Source: Variovorax sp. J22G73
Lineage (GTDB): Bacteria > Pseudomonadota > Gammaproteobacteria > Burkholderiales > Burkholderiaceae_C
Direction of reading: 5' to 3'
Length of the DNA stretch: 64,000 bases
Assembly (NCBI RefSeq): GCF_030317035.1
Contig: NZ_JASZYK010000004.1
Span: 434,001-498,000 of the forward strand
Below are positions 8,406-16,581 of this stretch, piece after piece (positions within the stretch are counted from its first letter, which is position 1; the number at the start of each line of letters is the position of its first letter). Made by a program: the position numbers and the translations under genes. The notes beneath the pieces were generated by a model that ran no database searches, was not told the DNA's origin, and was given only the letters and a program-made list of their open reading frames with translations.

Positions 8406-9614
8406 CTACTGCTTGAAGTCGGCGGGCTTCAGGCCGCCGATCAGCGCGTCGTCGTAGGGCAGCAGCTTGCCGTCCTTCCAGCGGATCCACACCAGGTCCT
8501 TGGCGGTCAGGGCTTCGTGGTTGGTCTTGCTGAAGGGCTTGTCGTAGGTCTTCAGCACGCCCTGCACCGGCGTCTTCAGGTCTTCGAGCGCGGCGCGCAC
8601 GGCCGAGCCCTCGGTGGTGTTGGCCTGCTTCATGGCCTGCGCGAGGATCTGCATGGAGTCGTAGCCGTGCAGCGCGAACGAGAACGAGCCCGGCGCCTTC
8701 AGCTTGCTGCCGATGCGGTCGAACAGCTTCTGCTGCGCGGGCGTGCGGGTTTCGCTCACGGTGCGCATGAAGATCGGCTTCTCGGCCAATGCCTTGCCGG
8801 CCGCGTCGTAGAAGGTGATGTTGTCGGCCGCCCAGGAGGTGAGCGTGAGCGGGAAGTAGTTGATCTTCTCCATGCTGCGCACCAGCTGCGCGATGGGCGT
8901 GCCCTGCGCCCACACCACCACGGTGTCGACGTTGGCGGCCTTCATCTTGCTGAGCTGCGAGGTCATGTCGGTGTCGCCGACGCCGAAGCGCTCGGTGGCC
9001 GCGACCTTGATGTCCTGCAGCTTGGCGATCTCTTCCATGTCCTTCAGGCCGCCCTGGCCGTAGCCGGTGGTCTCGGCCATGAGGCCCACCACCTTGGAGG
9101 CGGCCGTGTTCTTCTTCACGTAGGCCATGAGCGCGGCCACCTGCTCGCGGTCGACCATGGACACGCGGAACATGTAGTTGTCGGCGCCGGGGCTCATGGG
9201 CTTGGTGATGTCGGTGCCCGAGCCCACGTTGCCCAGCACGGGAATCTTCTTCTGGTTGGCGATGTGCTTCCACGCCATGGCGTTGCCCGAGTTGGTGGGG
9301 CCGAACACCGCCACCACCTTCTCGTTGTCGATCAGGTCGCTCATGTTCTGGATCGACTTGGGCGGGGCCGACACGTCGTCGCGCGTGACCAGCGCCAGCT
9401 TCTTGCCGAGCACGCCGCCAGCGGCGTTGATGTCGGCGATGGCCGCTTCCATGCCCAGCACCGCGGCCTGGCCGCTCTGCGCGGAAGGCGAGGCGGAGAG
9501 GTCGCCGTTGTAGCCGAGCTTGATGTCCTGCGCGGACGCCGCGGGGGCGAACGCGGCGAACGTGGAGAACGCGGCGGTGGCGAGCAATGTCTTGTACAGA
9601 CGGACGGTTTTCAT
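8406..9614 (-). CDS. ABC transporter periplasmic substrate-binding protein (LivK-like)
   Basis: A 402-residue type-I periplasmic binding protein with a Sec signal peptide (MKTVRLYKTLLATAAFSTFAAF...ASAQ). The mature part has the Peripla_BP_6 pattern: IKLGYNGDLSASPSAQSGQAA, INAAGGVLGKKL, FGPTNSGNAMAW, and later VVWAQGTPIAQLVRSM. It would capture the substrate and deliver it to LivH/LivMG. A strong ribosome site (AGGAGACAAAAA) precedes the ATG at 9614. It follows the SDR gene by 79 bases. No Cys lipobox is visible, so it is probably soluble in the periplasm. Ligand identity is not readable from the sequence. Confidence 0.95.
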   Translation of the reverse strand: MKTVRLYKTLLATAAFSTFAAFAPAASAQDIKLGYNGDLSASPSAQSGQAAVLGMEAAIADINAAGGVLGKKLALVTRDDVSAPPKSIQNMSDLIDNEKVVAVFGPTNSGNAMAWKHIANQKKIPVLGNVGSGTDITKPMSPGADNYMFRVSMVDREQVAALMAYVKKNTAASKVVGLMAETTGYGQGGLKDMEEIAKLQDIKVAATERFGVGDTDMTSQLSKMKAANVDTVVVWAQGTPIAQLVRSMEKINYFPLTLTSWAADNITFYDAAGKALAEKPIFMRTVSETRTPAQQKLFDRIGSKLKAPGSFSFALHGYDSMQILAQAMKQANTTEGSAVRAALEDLKTPVQGVLKTYDKPFSKTNHEALTAKDLVWIRWKDGKLLPYDDALIGGLKPADFKQ

Positions 9615-9693
9615 TTTTTGTCTCCTGAGGTTGACGAACGAGGAAGCGGAAATTCGGGAAGGCGCGGAAGTTCGGAAAGGCGCAGCCAGTGGC

Positions 9694-10470
9694 TCAGACC
9701 GCGAGGAAGCCGCCGTCCACCGGCAGCACGATGCCGGTGACGTAGCGCGACATGTCGCTGGCCAGGAAGATGACCGGGCCCACGAGGTCTTCGGTCTGGC
9801 CGACGCGGCCCATGGGAATGCGCGTCATGAACGACTCGAGGCGCTGCGGGTTCTCGCGCGTGGCGGCGGTCATGGGCGTCTCGATGACGCCAGGCGCCAG
9901 CGCGTTCACCCGCACGCCCGCCGGTGCCAGCTCCTGTGCGAGCGACTGCGTGAGCAGCTTGATGGCGCCCTTCGACGGCGCGTAGCCCAGGCTCGCGGCC
10001 TGCCCCGCGTAGGCCGCGATGGAGGCGATGTTGATGATGGAGCCTCGCGTTTGCTTGAGCACCGGAATGAAGGCCAGCGTGGTGTTGAAGGTGCCGTGCA
10101 CGTTCACGTCGATGGTCTTCTTCCAGTTGGCCGCGGCGTTCGGGCTGCTGGTGGTCTCGCGAATGATGATGCCGGCGTTGTTCACCAGCAGGTCGACGTT
10201 GCCGATCTCCTTGCCCACGCGCTCGGCGAGCGCGTGGCAGGCCTCGGGCGCGGTCACGTCGAGCGCGAACGGCCAGGCCTCGCCGCCTTCGTCGCGCACC
10301 AGCTGCGCGGTTTCGCGCACGGTGGCGTCGTTCATGTCGGTGACGACCACGCGGGCACCGGCCTGGGCCAGGCCGAGCGCGAGCGCGCGGCCGTTGCCCT
10401 GGCCGGCGCCGGTGATGAAGGCCAGCCGGCCTTCGAGCAGGCGGGGGGCGACGTTTGCGGGAAAGGCCAT
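9694..10470 (-). CDS. SDR-family oxidoreductase
   Basis: A 258-residue classical short-chain dehydrogenase/reductase. It has the nucleotide-binding TGAGQGNGRALALGLA motif, the NNAG motif (LLVNNAGIIIRE), the catalytic Ser (IASIAAYAG) and YxxxK (YAPSKGAIK), and ends with GIVLPVDGGFLAV. Asp in VVTDMND after beta-strand 2 favours NAD(H). The start at 10470 gives the normal N-terminal length and has GGAGCC nearby. It lies 38 bases downstream of the FAD dehydrogenase, which suggests sequential redox steps on one substrate; the substrate itself is unknown. Confidence 0.94.
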   Translation of the reverse strand: MAFPANVAPRLLEGRLAFITGAGQGNGRALALGLAQAGARVVVTDMNDATVRETAQLVRDEGGEAWPFALDVTAPEACHALAERVGKEIGNVDLLVNNAGIIIRETTSSPNAAANWKKTIDVNVHGTFNTTLAFIPVLKQTRGSIINIASIAAYAGQAASLGYAPSKGAIKLLTQSLAQELAPAGVRVNALAPGVIETPMTAATRENPQRLESFMTRIPMGRVGQTEDLVGPVIFLASDMSRYVTGIVLPVDGGFLAV

Positions 10471-10508
10471 CGGTGGCTCCTGTGTGGAAGGGTGTGAACG
10501 AAAAGGCG

Positions 10509-12275
10509 TCAGGCCTTGCGGGCGAGCGGCACGGCTTCGCGCTGTTCGACCTGCAGCTGCACCGTGGACAGCGCTTCGGCCTGCGCGAGCTGCAGGCCGG
10601 CCACGTAGCCGAAGGTCAGTGCCGGGCCCAGCGTGATGCCCGCGCCGGGGTAGTTGCCGCCCATGACGCTGGCCGCGTCGTTGCCCACGGCGTACAGGCC
10701 CTTGATGGGTTGGCGGTCGGCGTCGAGCACGCGGGTCTTCTCGTCGGTGACGAGGCCGGCGAAGGTGCCGATGTCGCCCACCACCAGCCTGATGGCGTAG
10801 TACGGGCCGTTTTCCAGCGGCGCCACGCACGGGTTGGGCGTGACGTTGGCGTCGCCCTGGTAGCGGTTGTAGGCCTTGCTGCCCTTGCCGAAGAGCGGGT
10901 CTTCGCCGGTGCGCGCGCTGTTGTTGAACTCCTTCACCGTGGCTTCGAGCACGGCGGGCGCAATGCCGATTTCCTTGGCCAGCTCGCCGATGCTCGCGCC
11001 GCGCTTCAGGTAGCCGCTCTTCAGGTGGCGCCCGATGGGCAGCGGCGAGGGCGCGACGCAGCCCAGCCCGTAGTCGCGCAGCGCCTTGTGGTCGCACAGC
11101 AGCCAGGCCGTGACCTCGGGCTCGGCGTCGCGCTCGCAGGCCTTGACCATCGCCTGCACGAAGTCGTGGTACGAGTTGCCTTCGTTGGCAAAGCGCTTGC
11201 CCTTGGGCGTGACCGCGATCACGCCGGGCTTGGCGCGATCGATGAAGTGCGGCATCACGCCCTTGGTGCCGTCGGGGCGCGTGGTGACCGACGCCGGCAC
11301 CCATGCCGCGGCGTGCGGAATGGTGCCGTCGACCCGGCCGCCCACCGCCTCGGCCAGGCGCAGGCCGTCGCCGGTGTTGGTGGAAGGCGACGGCGAGTAG
11401 TGCTCCTTGCCGGTGGGCGCGTGCGGGAACAGCTCCTTGCGGCGTTCCACGTCGTAGGGGAAGCCGCCGCACGCCAGCACCACGCCGCGCCGCGCCACGA
11501 TGCGCATCGTCTTGCCTTCGTGCTGCACCACCGCGCCCGAGACGCCGTCGTACTCGACCACGAGCTTCTTCACGGGCGAGGAGAGCCACACGGGAATGTC
11601 CAGGTCCATGGCGGCCTTGGCCAGGCGGCCGGCCAGCGCGTTGCCGTTGGTCAGCGTCATGCCGCGGCCATGGCCCAGCACGTCGAGGAAGTGGCGGGTG
11701 AGCCGCTTGGTGACGTACCAGAACGAGGTGGGCGACTTGAAGGCCCGCATGAAGTGTTTGATCTCGGGGCCCGAGCCCAACATCATTCCGAACACCGTGA
11801 GCTCGGGCAGCGGCGGCGCCAGCTGCTTCACGCGCGCGCCGAGCTCGCGGCCGTCGAACGGGCGCGTGACCATCGAGCGCCCGCCCTGCTGGCCGCCGGG
11901 CGCTTCGGCGTGGTAGTCGGGGAACACGGGCGGCATGTCGAACTGCACGCAGGTGTTGCGCGTGAAGAAGTCGATGGCCTTGGGGCCCATGTCGAGGAAG
12001 GCGCCGACGCGCGCCGCGTCGAAATGCGTGGTGGTCTCGTGCTGCATGTAGGCCAGCGCGGCGCCTTCGGGTTCGTGGATGCCCTGCTCCGTGGCCAGGC
12101 GCGTGCCCGGAATCCACAGCCAGCCGCCCGAGCGCGCGGTGGTGCCGCCGAAGCGCGGCTCCTTGTCGACCACCAGCACCTTCAACCCCTGCGACGCCGC
12201 CGTGATGGCGGTGGACATGCCCGATGCGCCGCTGCCGACGACGAGCACATCGCATTCAAAACTGGTCTGTTCCAT
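10509..12275 (-). CDS. FAD-dependent dehydrogenase (3-ketosteroid dehydrogenase/fumarate reductase family)
   Basis: A 588-residue flavoprotein. It starts with an FAD-binding Rossmann motif (VLVVGSGASGMSTAI) followed by the GGTTARSGGWLWIP loop. The C-terminal FAD contact is GGNYPGAGITLGPALTFGYVAG, which resembles 3-ketosteroid delta-1-dehydrogenases and related FAD-binding dehydrogenases. These enzymes introduce or reduce C=C bonds next to a carbonyl or carboxyl group. It is the promoter-proximal gene of the minus-strand catabolic operon and is transcribed divergently from the IclR gene. A steroid substrate is possible, but related enzymes act on other cyclic ketones and acids, so I do not assign one. 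Confidence 0.9.
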   Translation of the reverse strand: MEQTSFECDVLVVGSGASGMSTAITAASQGLKVLVVDKEPRFGGTTARSGGWLWIPGTRLATEQGIHEPEGAALAYMQHETTTHFDAARVGAFLDMGPKAIDFFTRNTCVQFDMPPVFPDYHAEAPGGQQGGRSMVTRPFDGRELGARVKQLAPPLPELTVFGMMLGSGPEIKHFMRAFKSPTSFWYVTKRLTRHFLDVLGHGRGMTLTNGNALAGRLAKAAMDLDIPVWLSSPVKKLVVEYDGVSGAVVQHEGKTMRIVARRGVVLACGGFPYDVERRKELFPHAPTGKEHYSPSPSTNTGDGLRLAEAVGGRVDGTIPHAAAWVPASVTTRPDGTKGVMPHFIDRAKPGVIAVTPKGKRFANEGNSYHDFVQAMVKACERDAEPEVTAWLLCDHKALRDYGLGCVAPSPLPIGRHLKSGYLKRGASIGELAKEIGIAPAVLEATVKEFNNSARTGEDPLFGKGSKAYNRYQGDANVTPNPCVAPLENGPYYAIRLVVGDIGTFAGLVTDEKTRVLDADRQPIKGLYAVGNDAASVMGGNYPGAGITLGPALTFGYVAGLQLAQAEALSTVQLQVEQREAVPLARKA

Positions 12276-12337
12276 CTGCTTGTCTTGCCTCTGTTTGTGT
12301 ACGACTTAAGTTGGGCCGGAGTTTAGGCAGCGACATT

Positions 12338-12402
12338 GATATGGTCAAGTCGTTTAGTTACTATCAGACTATCAGTCATCGTCGATTGATCATGACAATA
12401 TC
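12338..12402. promoter_or_regulatory. Divergent control region with inverted and direct repeats
   Basis: The AT-richer gap between the FAD dehydrogenase and the IclR gene contains an inverted repeat, GATATGGTCA (12338-12347) and TGACAATATC (12393-12402), matching at 9 of 10 positions. Between the arms is a perfect 8-bp tandem repeat, ACTATCAG (12360-12375). The position and composition fit an IclR-type operator controlling both directions; this is inference. Confidence 0.55.
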
Positions 12403-12460
12403 AGTAGAAACCCTGATGGCTATACTCGCCCCCACTTTCATTCCCCACGCTGGGCGCCCC

Positions 12461-13258
12461 ATGGAAAAGCCAAGACGTGGCATTCAGTCGATCGAAATCG
12501 GAACCCAGTTGCTGGTGGCCCTCGGGCGCCATGTGGCGCCCATGGCGCTGCGCGACCTGGGGAAGTCGGCGGGTGTTCCCGTCGGCAAGGCGCACCCCTA
12601 CCTCGTCAGCTTCCTGAAGGTCGGCTTCGTCGTGCAGGACGGCGCCGGCCGCTACGAACTGGGGCCGCTGGCGTTGCAGCTGGGCCTGGCCAAGCTGCAG
12701 CGGCTGGACCCGATCAAGGAGGCCTCGCCGCTCATCGAGGCGCTGGCCTCGGAAACCGAGCAGAGCATCGCGGTGGCGGTGTGGGGCAACTTCGGCCCGA
12801 CCGTGGTGCGGCTGGAAGAGCCCATTCATCCGCTGCACGTGAACCTGCGCACCGGCACCGTGATGTCGCTGGCCTACACGGCCACGGGCCGGCTCTTTGC
12901 CGCCTACCTGCCGCCCAAGGTGGTGGAAAAAATGATGCTCGACGACCTGGCGCGCGCCCGCCCGGCGGACGGCCGCGGCGCCACCACGGAGCTGTCGCGC
13001 GCGGAGATAGAGGCGTTGCTGGTCGAGACGCGGCTGCACGGCATGTCGCGCACGCTGGGCCAGCCGATTCCGGGCATCGACGCGTTCTGCGCGCCGGTGT
13101 TCGACTCGACCAACAACCTGGTGCTGGGCATCACGGCCATGGGGCCCGAGGCCACCTTCGACCGCGAATGGGAAGGCCGCGTGGCGGTGCCGCTGAAAGC
13201 CTGCGCGCTGGAGATCTCGCGCCGCCTGGGCTTCGTGCCGACAGGCGAGCAGGCCTGA
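12461..13258 (+). CDS. IclR-family transcriptional regulator
   Basis: A 265-residue protein with an N-terminal winged helix-turn-helix (RGIQSIEIGTQLLVALGR, then LRDLGKSAGVPVGKAHPYLVSF) and a C-terminal IclR effector domain (TRLHGMSRTLGQPIPGIDAFCAPVFD). The ATG at 12461 gives a typical IclR start. A longer frame with an ATG at 12392 would place the downstream operator arm inside the coding region. It is divergent from the ten-gene catabolic operon and is the obvious candidate regulator. Effector binding usually occurs in the C-terminal GAF-like pocket. Confidence 0.93.
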   Translation: MEKPRRGIQSIEIGTQLLVALGRHVAPMALRDLGKSAGVPVGKAHPYLVSFLKVGFVVQDGAGRYELGPLALQLGLAKLQRLDPIKEASPLIEALASETEQSIAVAVWGNFGPTVVRLEEPIHPLHVNLRTGTVMSLAYTATGRLFAAYLPPKVVEKMMLDDLARARPADGRGATTELSRAEIEALLVETRLHGMSRTLGQPIPGIDAFCAPVFDSTNNLVLGITAMGPEATFDREWEGRVAVPLKACALEISRRLGFVPTGEQA

Positions 13259-13274
13259 GCGCACAGGCATGTAG

Positions 13275-13292
13275 GCACGCGCTCACGCGTGC
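13275..13292 (+). terminator. Possible weak terminator after IclR gene
   Basis: A perfect 7-bp stem, GCACGCG and CGCGTGC with a CTCA loop, lies 17 bases after the IclR stop codon. It is followed by GAATTGCTTT, which is only weakly T-rich, so termination strength is doubtful. Confidence 0.35.
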
Positions 13293-13367
13293 GAATTGCT
13301 TTATCCCGCACGTGGCGCGCTGAACCGCGGCCACGCTGGAGGCTCACTACTTCAGGAGACCTCGATC

Positions 13368-13445
13368 ATGAAAAGCATCATTCTTTGGCTGTGCGGCGTA
13401 CCGTTGATCGTGATCATCGGCCTGAAGGTCTTCGGCATTCTCTGA
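13368..13445 (+). CDS. 25-residue hydrophobic membrane peptide
   Basis: The peptide reads MKSIILWLCGVPLIVIIGLK followed by VFGIL. It is one membrane-spanning segment with a Lys after Met and a single Lys near the C-terminus. A good Shine-Dalgarno sequence (CAGGAGACC, 13353-13361) precedes the ATG at 7-9 bases, and a strong Rho-independent terminator follows at 13518, so the gene has the layout of a real monocistronic unit. The function is unknown; single-helix peptides of this size often modulate membrane complexes or stress responses. Confidence 0.6.
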   Translation: MKSIILWLCGVPLIVIIGLKVFGIL

Positions 13446-13474
13446 CCCTGAGAACACCGCGAGGTTTTTGCTCG

Positions 13475-13490
13475 AACTGCAATTGCGGTT
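13475..13490. other. Near-palindrome in 3' region of the small-peptide transcript
   Basis: AACTGCAATTGCGGTT is symmetrical at 14 of 16 positions. It lies between the 25-residue peptide stop codon and the terminator, in sequence with no reading frame of its own. It could be an RNA stem or a protein-binding site. Confidence 0.4.
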
Positions 13491-13517
13491 CCTCCTCACG
13501 GCGCTTCGGCGTCGTTA

Positions 13518-13543
13518 AGCGCCTCCTCGGAGGCGCTTTTTTT
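13518..13543 (+). terminator. Strong Rho-independent terminator
   Basis: A perfect 8-bp stem, AGCGCCTC and GAGGCGCT around a CTCG loop, is followed by an unbroken run of T (13537-13543). It ends the transcript of the 25-residue peptide, or a small RNA from the same region. Confidence 0.88.
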
Positions 13544-13575
13544 ATGCCGCGCGGCTCGCCCCGGAAAGACAGCGG

Positions 13576-14322
13576 TCAGAGCGTTTCGCGGCGCAGTTGC
13601 TGCACGTCTTCATGCAGCGACTGCGCCCACGTGCGGCGGTCGCGGCCGTGCGAGTCCTGCGGCTCGCCGAAGCGCACGATGGCCAGCAACGGCGGCGCGC
13701 GCAAGGTGTTCCACAGCGAGGTGGCCAGGCTGTCGTCGTCGATGTAGCGCGGGGCCTGGCTAGTCTCGCCGGTGGCGGCATCGGCGAAGCGCAACGCGGC
13801 AGGCAACACGGGCGCGCCCGAGGAAATGGCCGCCTGCAGCAGGTTGGCGTGGAACGGCAGCAGGCCCCGGCCGTCGCTGGTGGTGCCCTCGGGAAACACG
13901 CCGATCAGGTCGCCATTGCGCAGCGCCTCGGTCATGTGGTGCACGACCCGCAGCGCATCGCGCCGGCGTTCGCGCTCGATGTAGAGCGTGCCTGAGCCGG
14001 TCGAGAGCGTGCCGATCAGCGGCCAGCCCTTCACGTCCGACTTGGACACGAAGCGCACGTGCCGCGCCGCGTGGATGCAGGTGATGTCCAGCCACGACAG
14101 GTGGTTGCAGATGAGCAGCACCGGCCCCTCGGGCGGCGGCGTGCCCTGCACCCTGAGGGTGATGCCCATGATCTCGAGCATGCGCCGGGACCACGCCTGC
14201 ACGCGCGCGTTGCGCTCGGCCTGCGACAGGCCGGGAAAGGTGAAGCGGATCGTCCACCAGCCGGCCAGCGCATGCCCCACCGCATGCAGCAGGCGCCAGC
14301 AGGCCTTCAGTGAATGGACCAT
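13576..14322 (-). CDS. 1-acyl-sn-glycerol-3-phosphate acyltransferase family protein
   Basis: A 248-residue PlsC-family acyltransferase. The catalytic HX4D motif is NHLSWLD (H74, D79) and the substrate-binding motif is VFPEGTTSDG near residue 142, with the intermediate block GTLYIER. An N-terminal hydrophobic stretch (LLHAVGHALAGWWTI) should anchor it to the inner membrane. It would acylate lysophosphatidate or a lysolipid. It lies 13 bases after pyrC' at the end of the pyrimidine operon. The main housekeeping plsC may be elsewhere, so I leave the symbol blank. Confidence 0.9.
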   Translation of the reverse strand: MVHSLKACWRLLHAVGHALAGWWTIRFTFPGLSQAERNARVQAWSRRMLEIMGITLRVQGTPPPEGPVLLICNHLSWLDITCIHAARHVRFVSKSDVKGWPLIGTLSTGSGTLYIERERRRDALRVVHHMTEALRNGDLIGVFPEGTTSDGRGLLPFHANLLQAAISSGAPVLPAALRFADAATGETSQAPRYIDDDSLATSLWNTLRAPPLLAIVRFGEPQDSHGRDRRTWAQSLHEDVQQLRRETL

Positions 14323-14335
14323 CGGGGCGTTGCTT

Positions 14336-15622
14336 CTAGCCGTGCACCACGCGCCCGGCCACCAGCGTGTGGCGCGCGCGGCCCAGCAGCGGGTAGCCGG
14401 CGAAGGGGGTGTGCTTGCCCTGGCTCTTGAGCGCCTCGGGCAGCACCTGCCATTCGAGCGCGGGGTCGACGATGCACAGGTCGGCCACGCCGCCTTCGGC
14501 GATGCGGCCGATGCCGGTGCCCGCGTCGGCGGCGCTCAGCAGGCGCGCGGGCGCCGAGGTGATGACCTCGATGGCGCGCGCCACGCCCGCGCCGCTGCGC
14601 TCGCCCCACTGCAGCGCGAGCGGCAGCAGCAGTTCGAGGCCGGTGGCGCCGGGCTCCGCTTCGGCGAAAGGCAGGGTCTTGGCGTCGGCTTCCACGGGCG
14701 TGTGGTCGGACACCAGCGCGTCGATGGTGCCGTCGGCCAGCGCGGCGGAGAGCGCGTCGCGGTCGCCCTGCTGGCGCAGCGGCGGGTTCAGGCGAGCACG
14801 GCTGTCGAAGTAGCCGATGTCGGTGTCGGCCAAGTGCAGCGAGTTGATGCTGACGTCGCAGGTCAGCGGCAGCCCCTGCGCCTTGGCTTCGCGCACCAGC
14901 GCCACGCCGCGCGCACTCGAAATGCGGCACAGGTGCACGCGCGCGCCGGTGCTCTTCATGAGCTCGACGATGGTGAAGATGGCAATGGTTTCCGCCGACA
15001 CCGGCACGCCGCCGAGCCCCAGCCGCGTGGCCAGCGGGCCGCTGGCGGCCACGCCCTTGCCCAGGTCGCGGTCCTGCGGGCGCAGCCACACGGTGTAGCC
15101 GAAGGTGCTGGCGTAGGACAGGGCGCGCTGCAGCACCTGCGTGTCGGCCAGCGGCACGTCGGCCTGGCTGAAGCCGATGCAGCCGGCCTCGGTGAGCTCG
15201 GCCATCTCGGTGAGCACGCCGCCGGCCAGGTTGCGCGTGAGCGCGCCCAGCGGGAACAGGCGCGCGCCCTGCAGCTTCTCGGCGCGAAACTTGAGCATCT
15301 CGACCAGGCCGGGCTCGTCGAGCACGGGGTCGGTGTCGGGCGGGCACACCAGGCTGGTCACGCCGCCGGCAATGGCCGCGGCCATTTCGCTTTCGAGCAT
15401 GCCTTCGTGCTCGTAGCCCGGTTCGCGCAGCCGCGCGGCCAGGTCGACCAGGCCGGGCGCGACGATGCAGCCCGCGGCGTCGATGGTGCGCTCGGCCTTG
15501 AACCCGGCGGGCACGCTGTTGCCGATGCCTGCAATCTTGCCGTCGGCGATGGCGATGTCGGCTTGCCTGTCGGTGCCCGACGCGGGGTCGACCACGCGGG
15601 CGTTGGTGATCAGTGTGTTCAT
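14336..15622 (-). CDS. pyrC': Dihydroorotase-like PyrC' (catalytically inactive homologue)
   Basis: A 428-residue amidohydrolase-fold protein of the type I dihydroorotase family. The metal-binding HxH of active enzymes (DxHxHLREPG) is replaced here by D60-LAARLREPG, giving A62 and R64 instead of the two histidines. The usual MPNT is PPDT. In pseudomonads and relatives such a protein, PyrC', is inactive but needed to assemble active aspartate transcarbamoylase with PyrB. The gene follows pyrB with an ATGA overlap, in agreement with that role. A true dihydroorotase must be encoded elsewhere. Confidence 0.92.
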   Translation of the reverse strand: MNTLITNARVVDPASGTDRQADIAIADGKIAGIGNSVPAGFKAERTIDAAGCIVAPGLVDLAARLREPGYEHEGMLESEMAAAIAGGVTSLVCPPDTDPVLDEPGLVEMLKFRAEKLQGARLFPLGALTRNLAGGVLTEMAELTEAGCIGFSQADVPLADTQVLQRALSYASTFGYTVWLRPQDRDLGKGVAASGPLATRLGLGGVPVSAETIAIFTIVELMKSTGARVHLCRISSARGVALVREAKAQGLPLTCDVSINSLHLADTDIGYFDSRARLNPPLRQQGDRDALSAALADGTIDALVSDHTPVEADAKTLPFAEAEPGATGLELLLPLALQWGERSGAGVARAIEVITSAPARLLSAADAGTGIGRIAEGGVADLCIVDPALEWQVLPEALKSQGKHTPFAGYPLLGRARHTLVAGRVVHG

Positions 15623-16581
15623 GCTTCGTTACCCGCCACGATGCTCATCACGGCCATGCGCACCGCGATGCCGAAAGTGACCTGGGGAAGGATCACGCTC
15701 TGCTTGCCGTCGACCACGGCGGAGTCGATCTCCACGCCGCGGTTGATGGGGCCCGGGTGCATCACGATGGCGTCGGGCTTGGCCAGTTGCAGCTTCTCCG
15801 GCGTGAGGCCGAAGGTCTTGAAGAATTCCTGCGAGGACGGCAGCAGCGCGCCGCTCATGCGCTCGTTCTGCAGACGCAGCATGATGACCACGTCGCAGTC
15901 CTTGATGCCTTCCTCGAGCGTGTGGCACACGCGCACGCCCATGCCGGCCATGTCGGCGGGCACCAGCGTCTTGGGGCCGACCACGCGCACCTCGGCGCAG
16001 CCCAGCGTGGTGAGCGCGTGGATGTCGGAGCGCGCCACGCGCGAATGCAGCACGTCGCCCACGATGGCGACCGTGAGGTTCGAGAAGTCTTTCTTGTAGT
16101 GGCGGATCGTGTACATGTCGAGCAGCCCCTGCGTGGGGTGCGCGTGGCGGCCGTCGCCGGCGTTCACCACGTGCACGTGGGGTGCCACGTGCTGCGCGAT
16201 CAGGTACGGCGCGCCCGACTCGCTGTGGCGCACCACGAACAGGTCGGCGGCCATGGCGCTCAGGTTGGCGATGGTGTCCAGCAGCGACTCGCCCTTGGTG
16301 GCCGAGGAGCGCGCGATGTCGAGGTTGATGACGTCGGCCGACAGGCGCTTGGCCGCGATCTCGAAGGTGGTGCGCGTGCGCGTGCTGTTCTCGAAGAACA
16401 GGTTGAACACGCTCTTGCCGCGCAGCAGCGGCACCTTCTTCACCTCGCGGTCGCTCACGCTGGTGAAGTTGGCGGCCGTGTCGAGGATGTGCGTGACGAT
16501 GTCCTTGGGCAGCCCCTCGATGGACAGCAGGTGGATCAGCTCGCCGTTCTTGTTGAGCTGCGGGTTTCGCTTGTAGAGCAT
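15619..16581 (-). CDS. pyrB: Aspartate carbamoyltransferase catalytic chain
   Basis: A 320-residue ATCase catalytic subunit that catalyses carbamoyl phosphate plus aspartate to carbamoyl aspartate, the first committed step of pyrimidine synthesis. The carbamoyl-phosphate site is FFENSTRTRTTFEIAAKRL near residue 62, and HPGPINRGVE near the C-terminus is the family signature. HPTQGLLD near residue 147 is also conserved. The N-terminus (MLYKRNPQLNKNGELIHLLS) carries a short extension typical of the PyrB forms that work with PyrC'. The ATG overlaps the pyrR stop by one base (TAATG). Confidence 0.97.
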   Translation of the reverse strand: MLYKRNPQLNKNGELIHLLSIEGLPKDIVTHILDTAANFTSVSDREVKKVPLLRGKSVFNLFFENSTRTRTTFEIAAKRLSADVINLDIARSSATKGESLLDTIANLSAMAADLFVVRHSESGAPYLIAQHVAPHVHVVNAGDGRHAHPTQGLLDMYTIRHYKKDFSNLTVAIVGDVLHSRVARSDIHALTTLGCAEVRVVGPKTLVPADMAGMGVRVCHTLEEGIKDCDVVIMLRLQNERMSGALLPSSQEFFKTFGLTPEKLQLAKPDAIVMHPGPINRGVEIDSAVVDGKQSVILPQVTFGIAVRMAVMSIVAGNEA

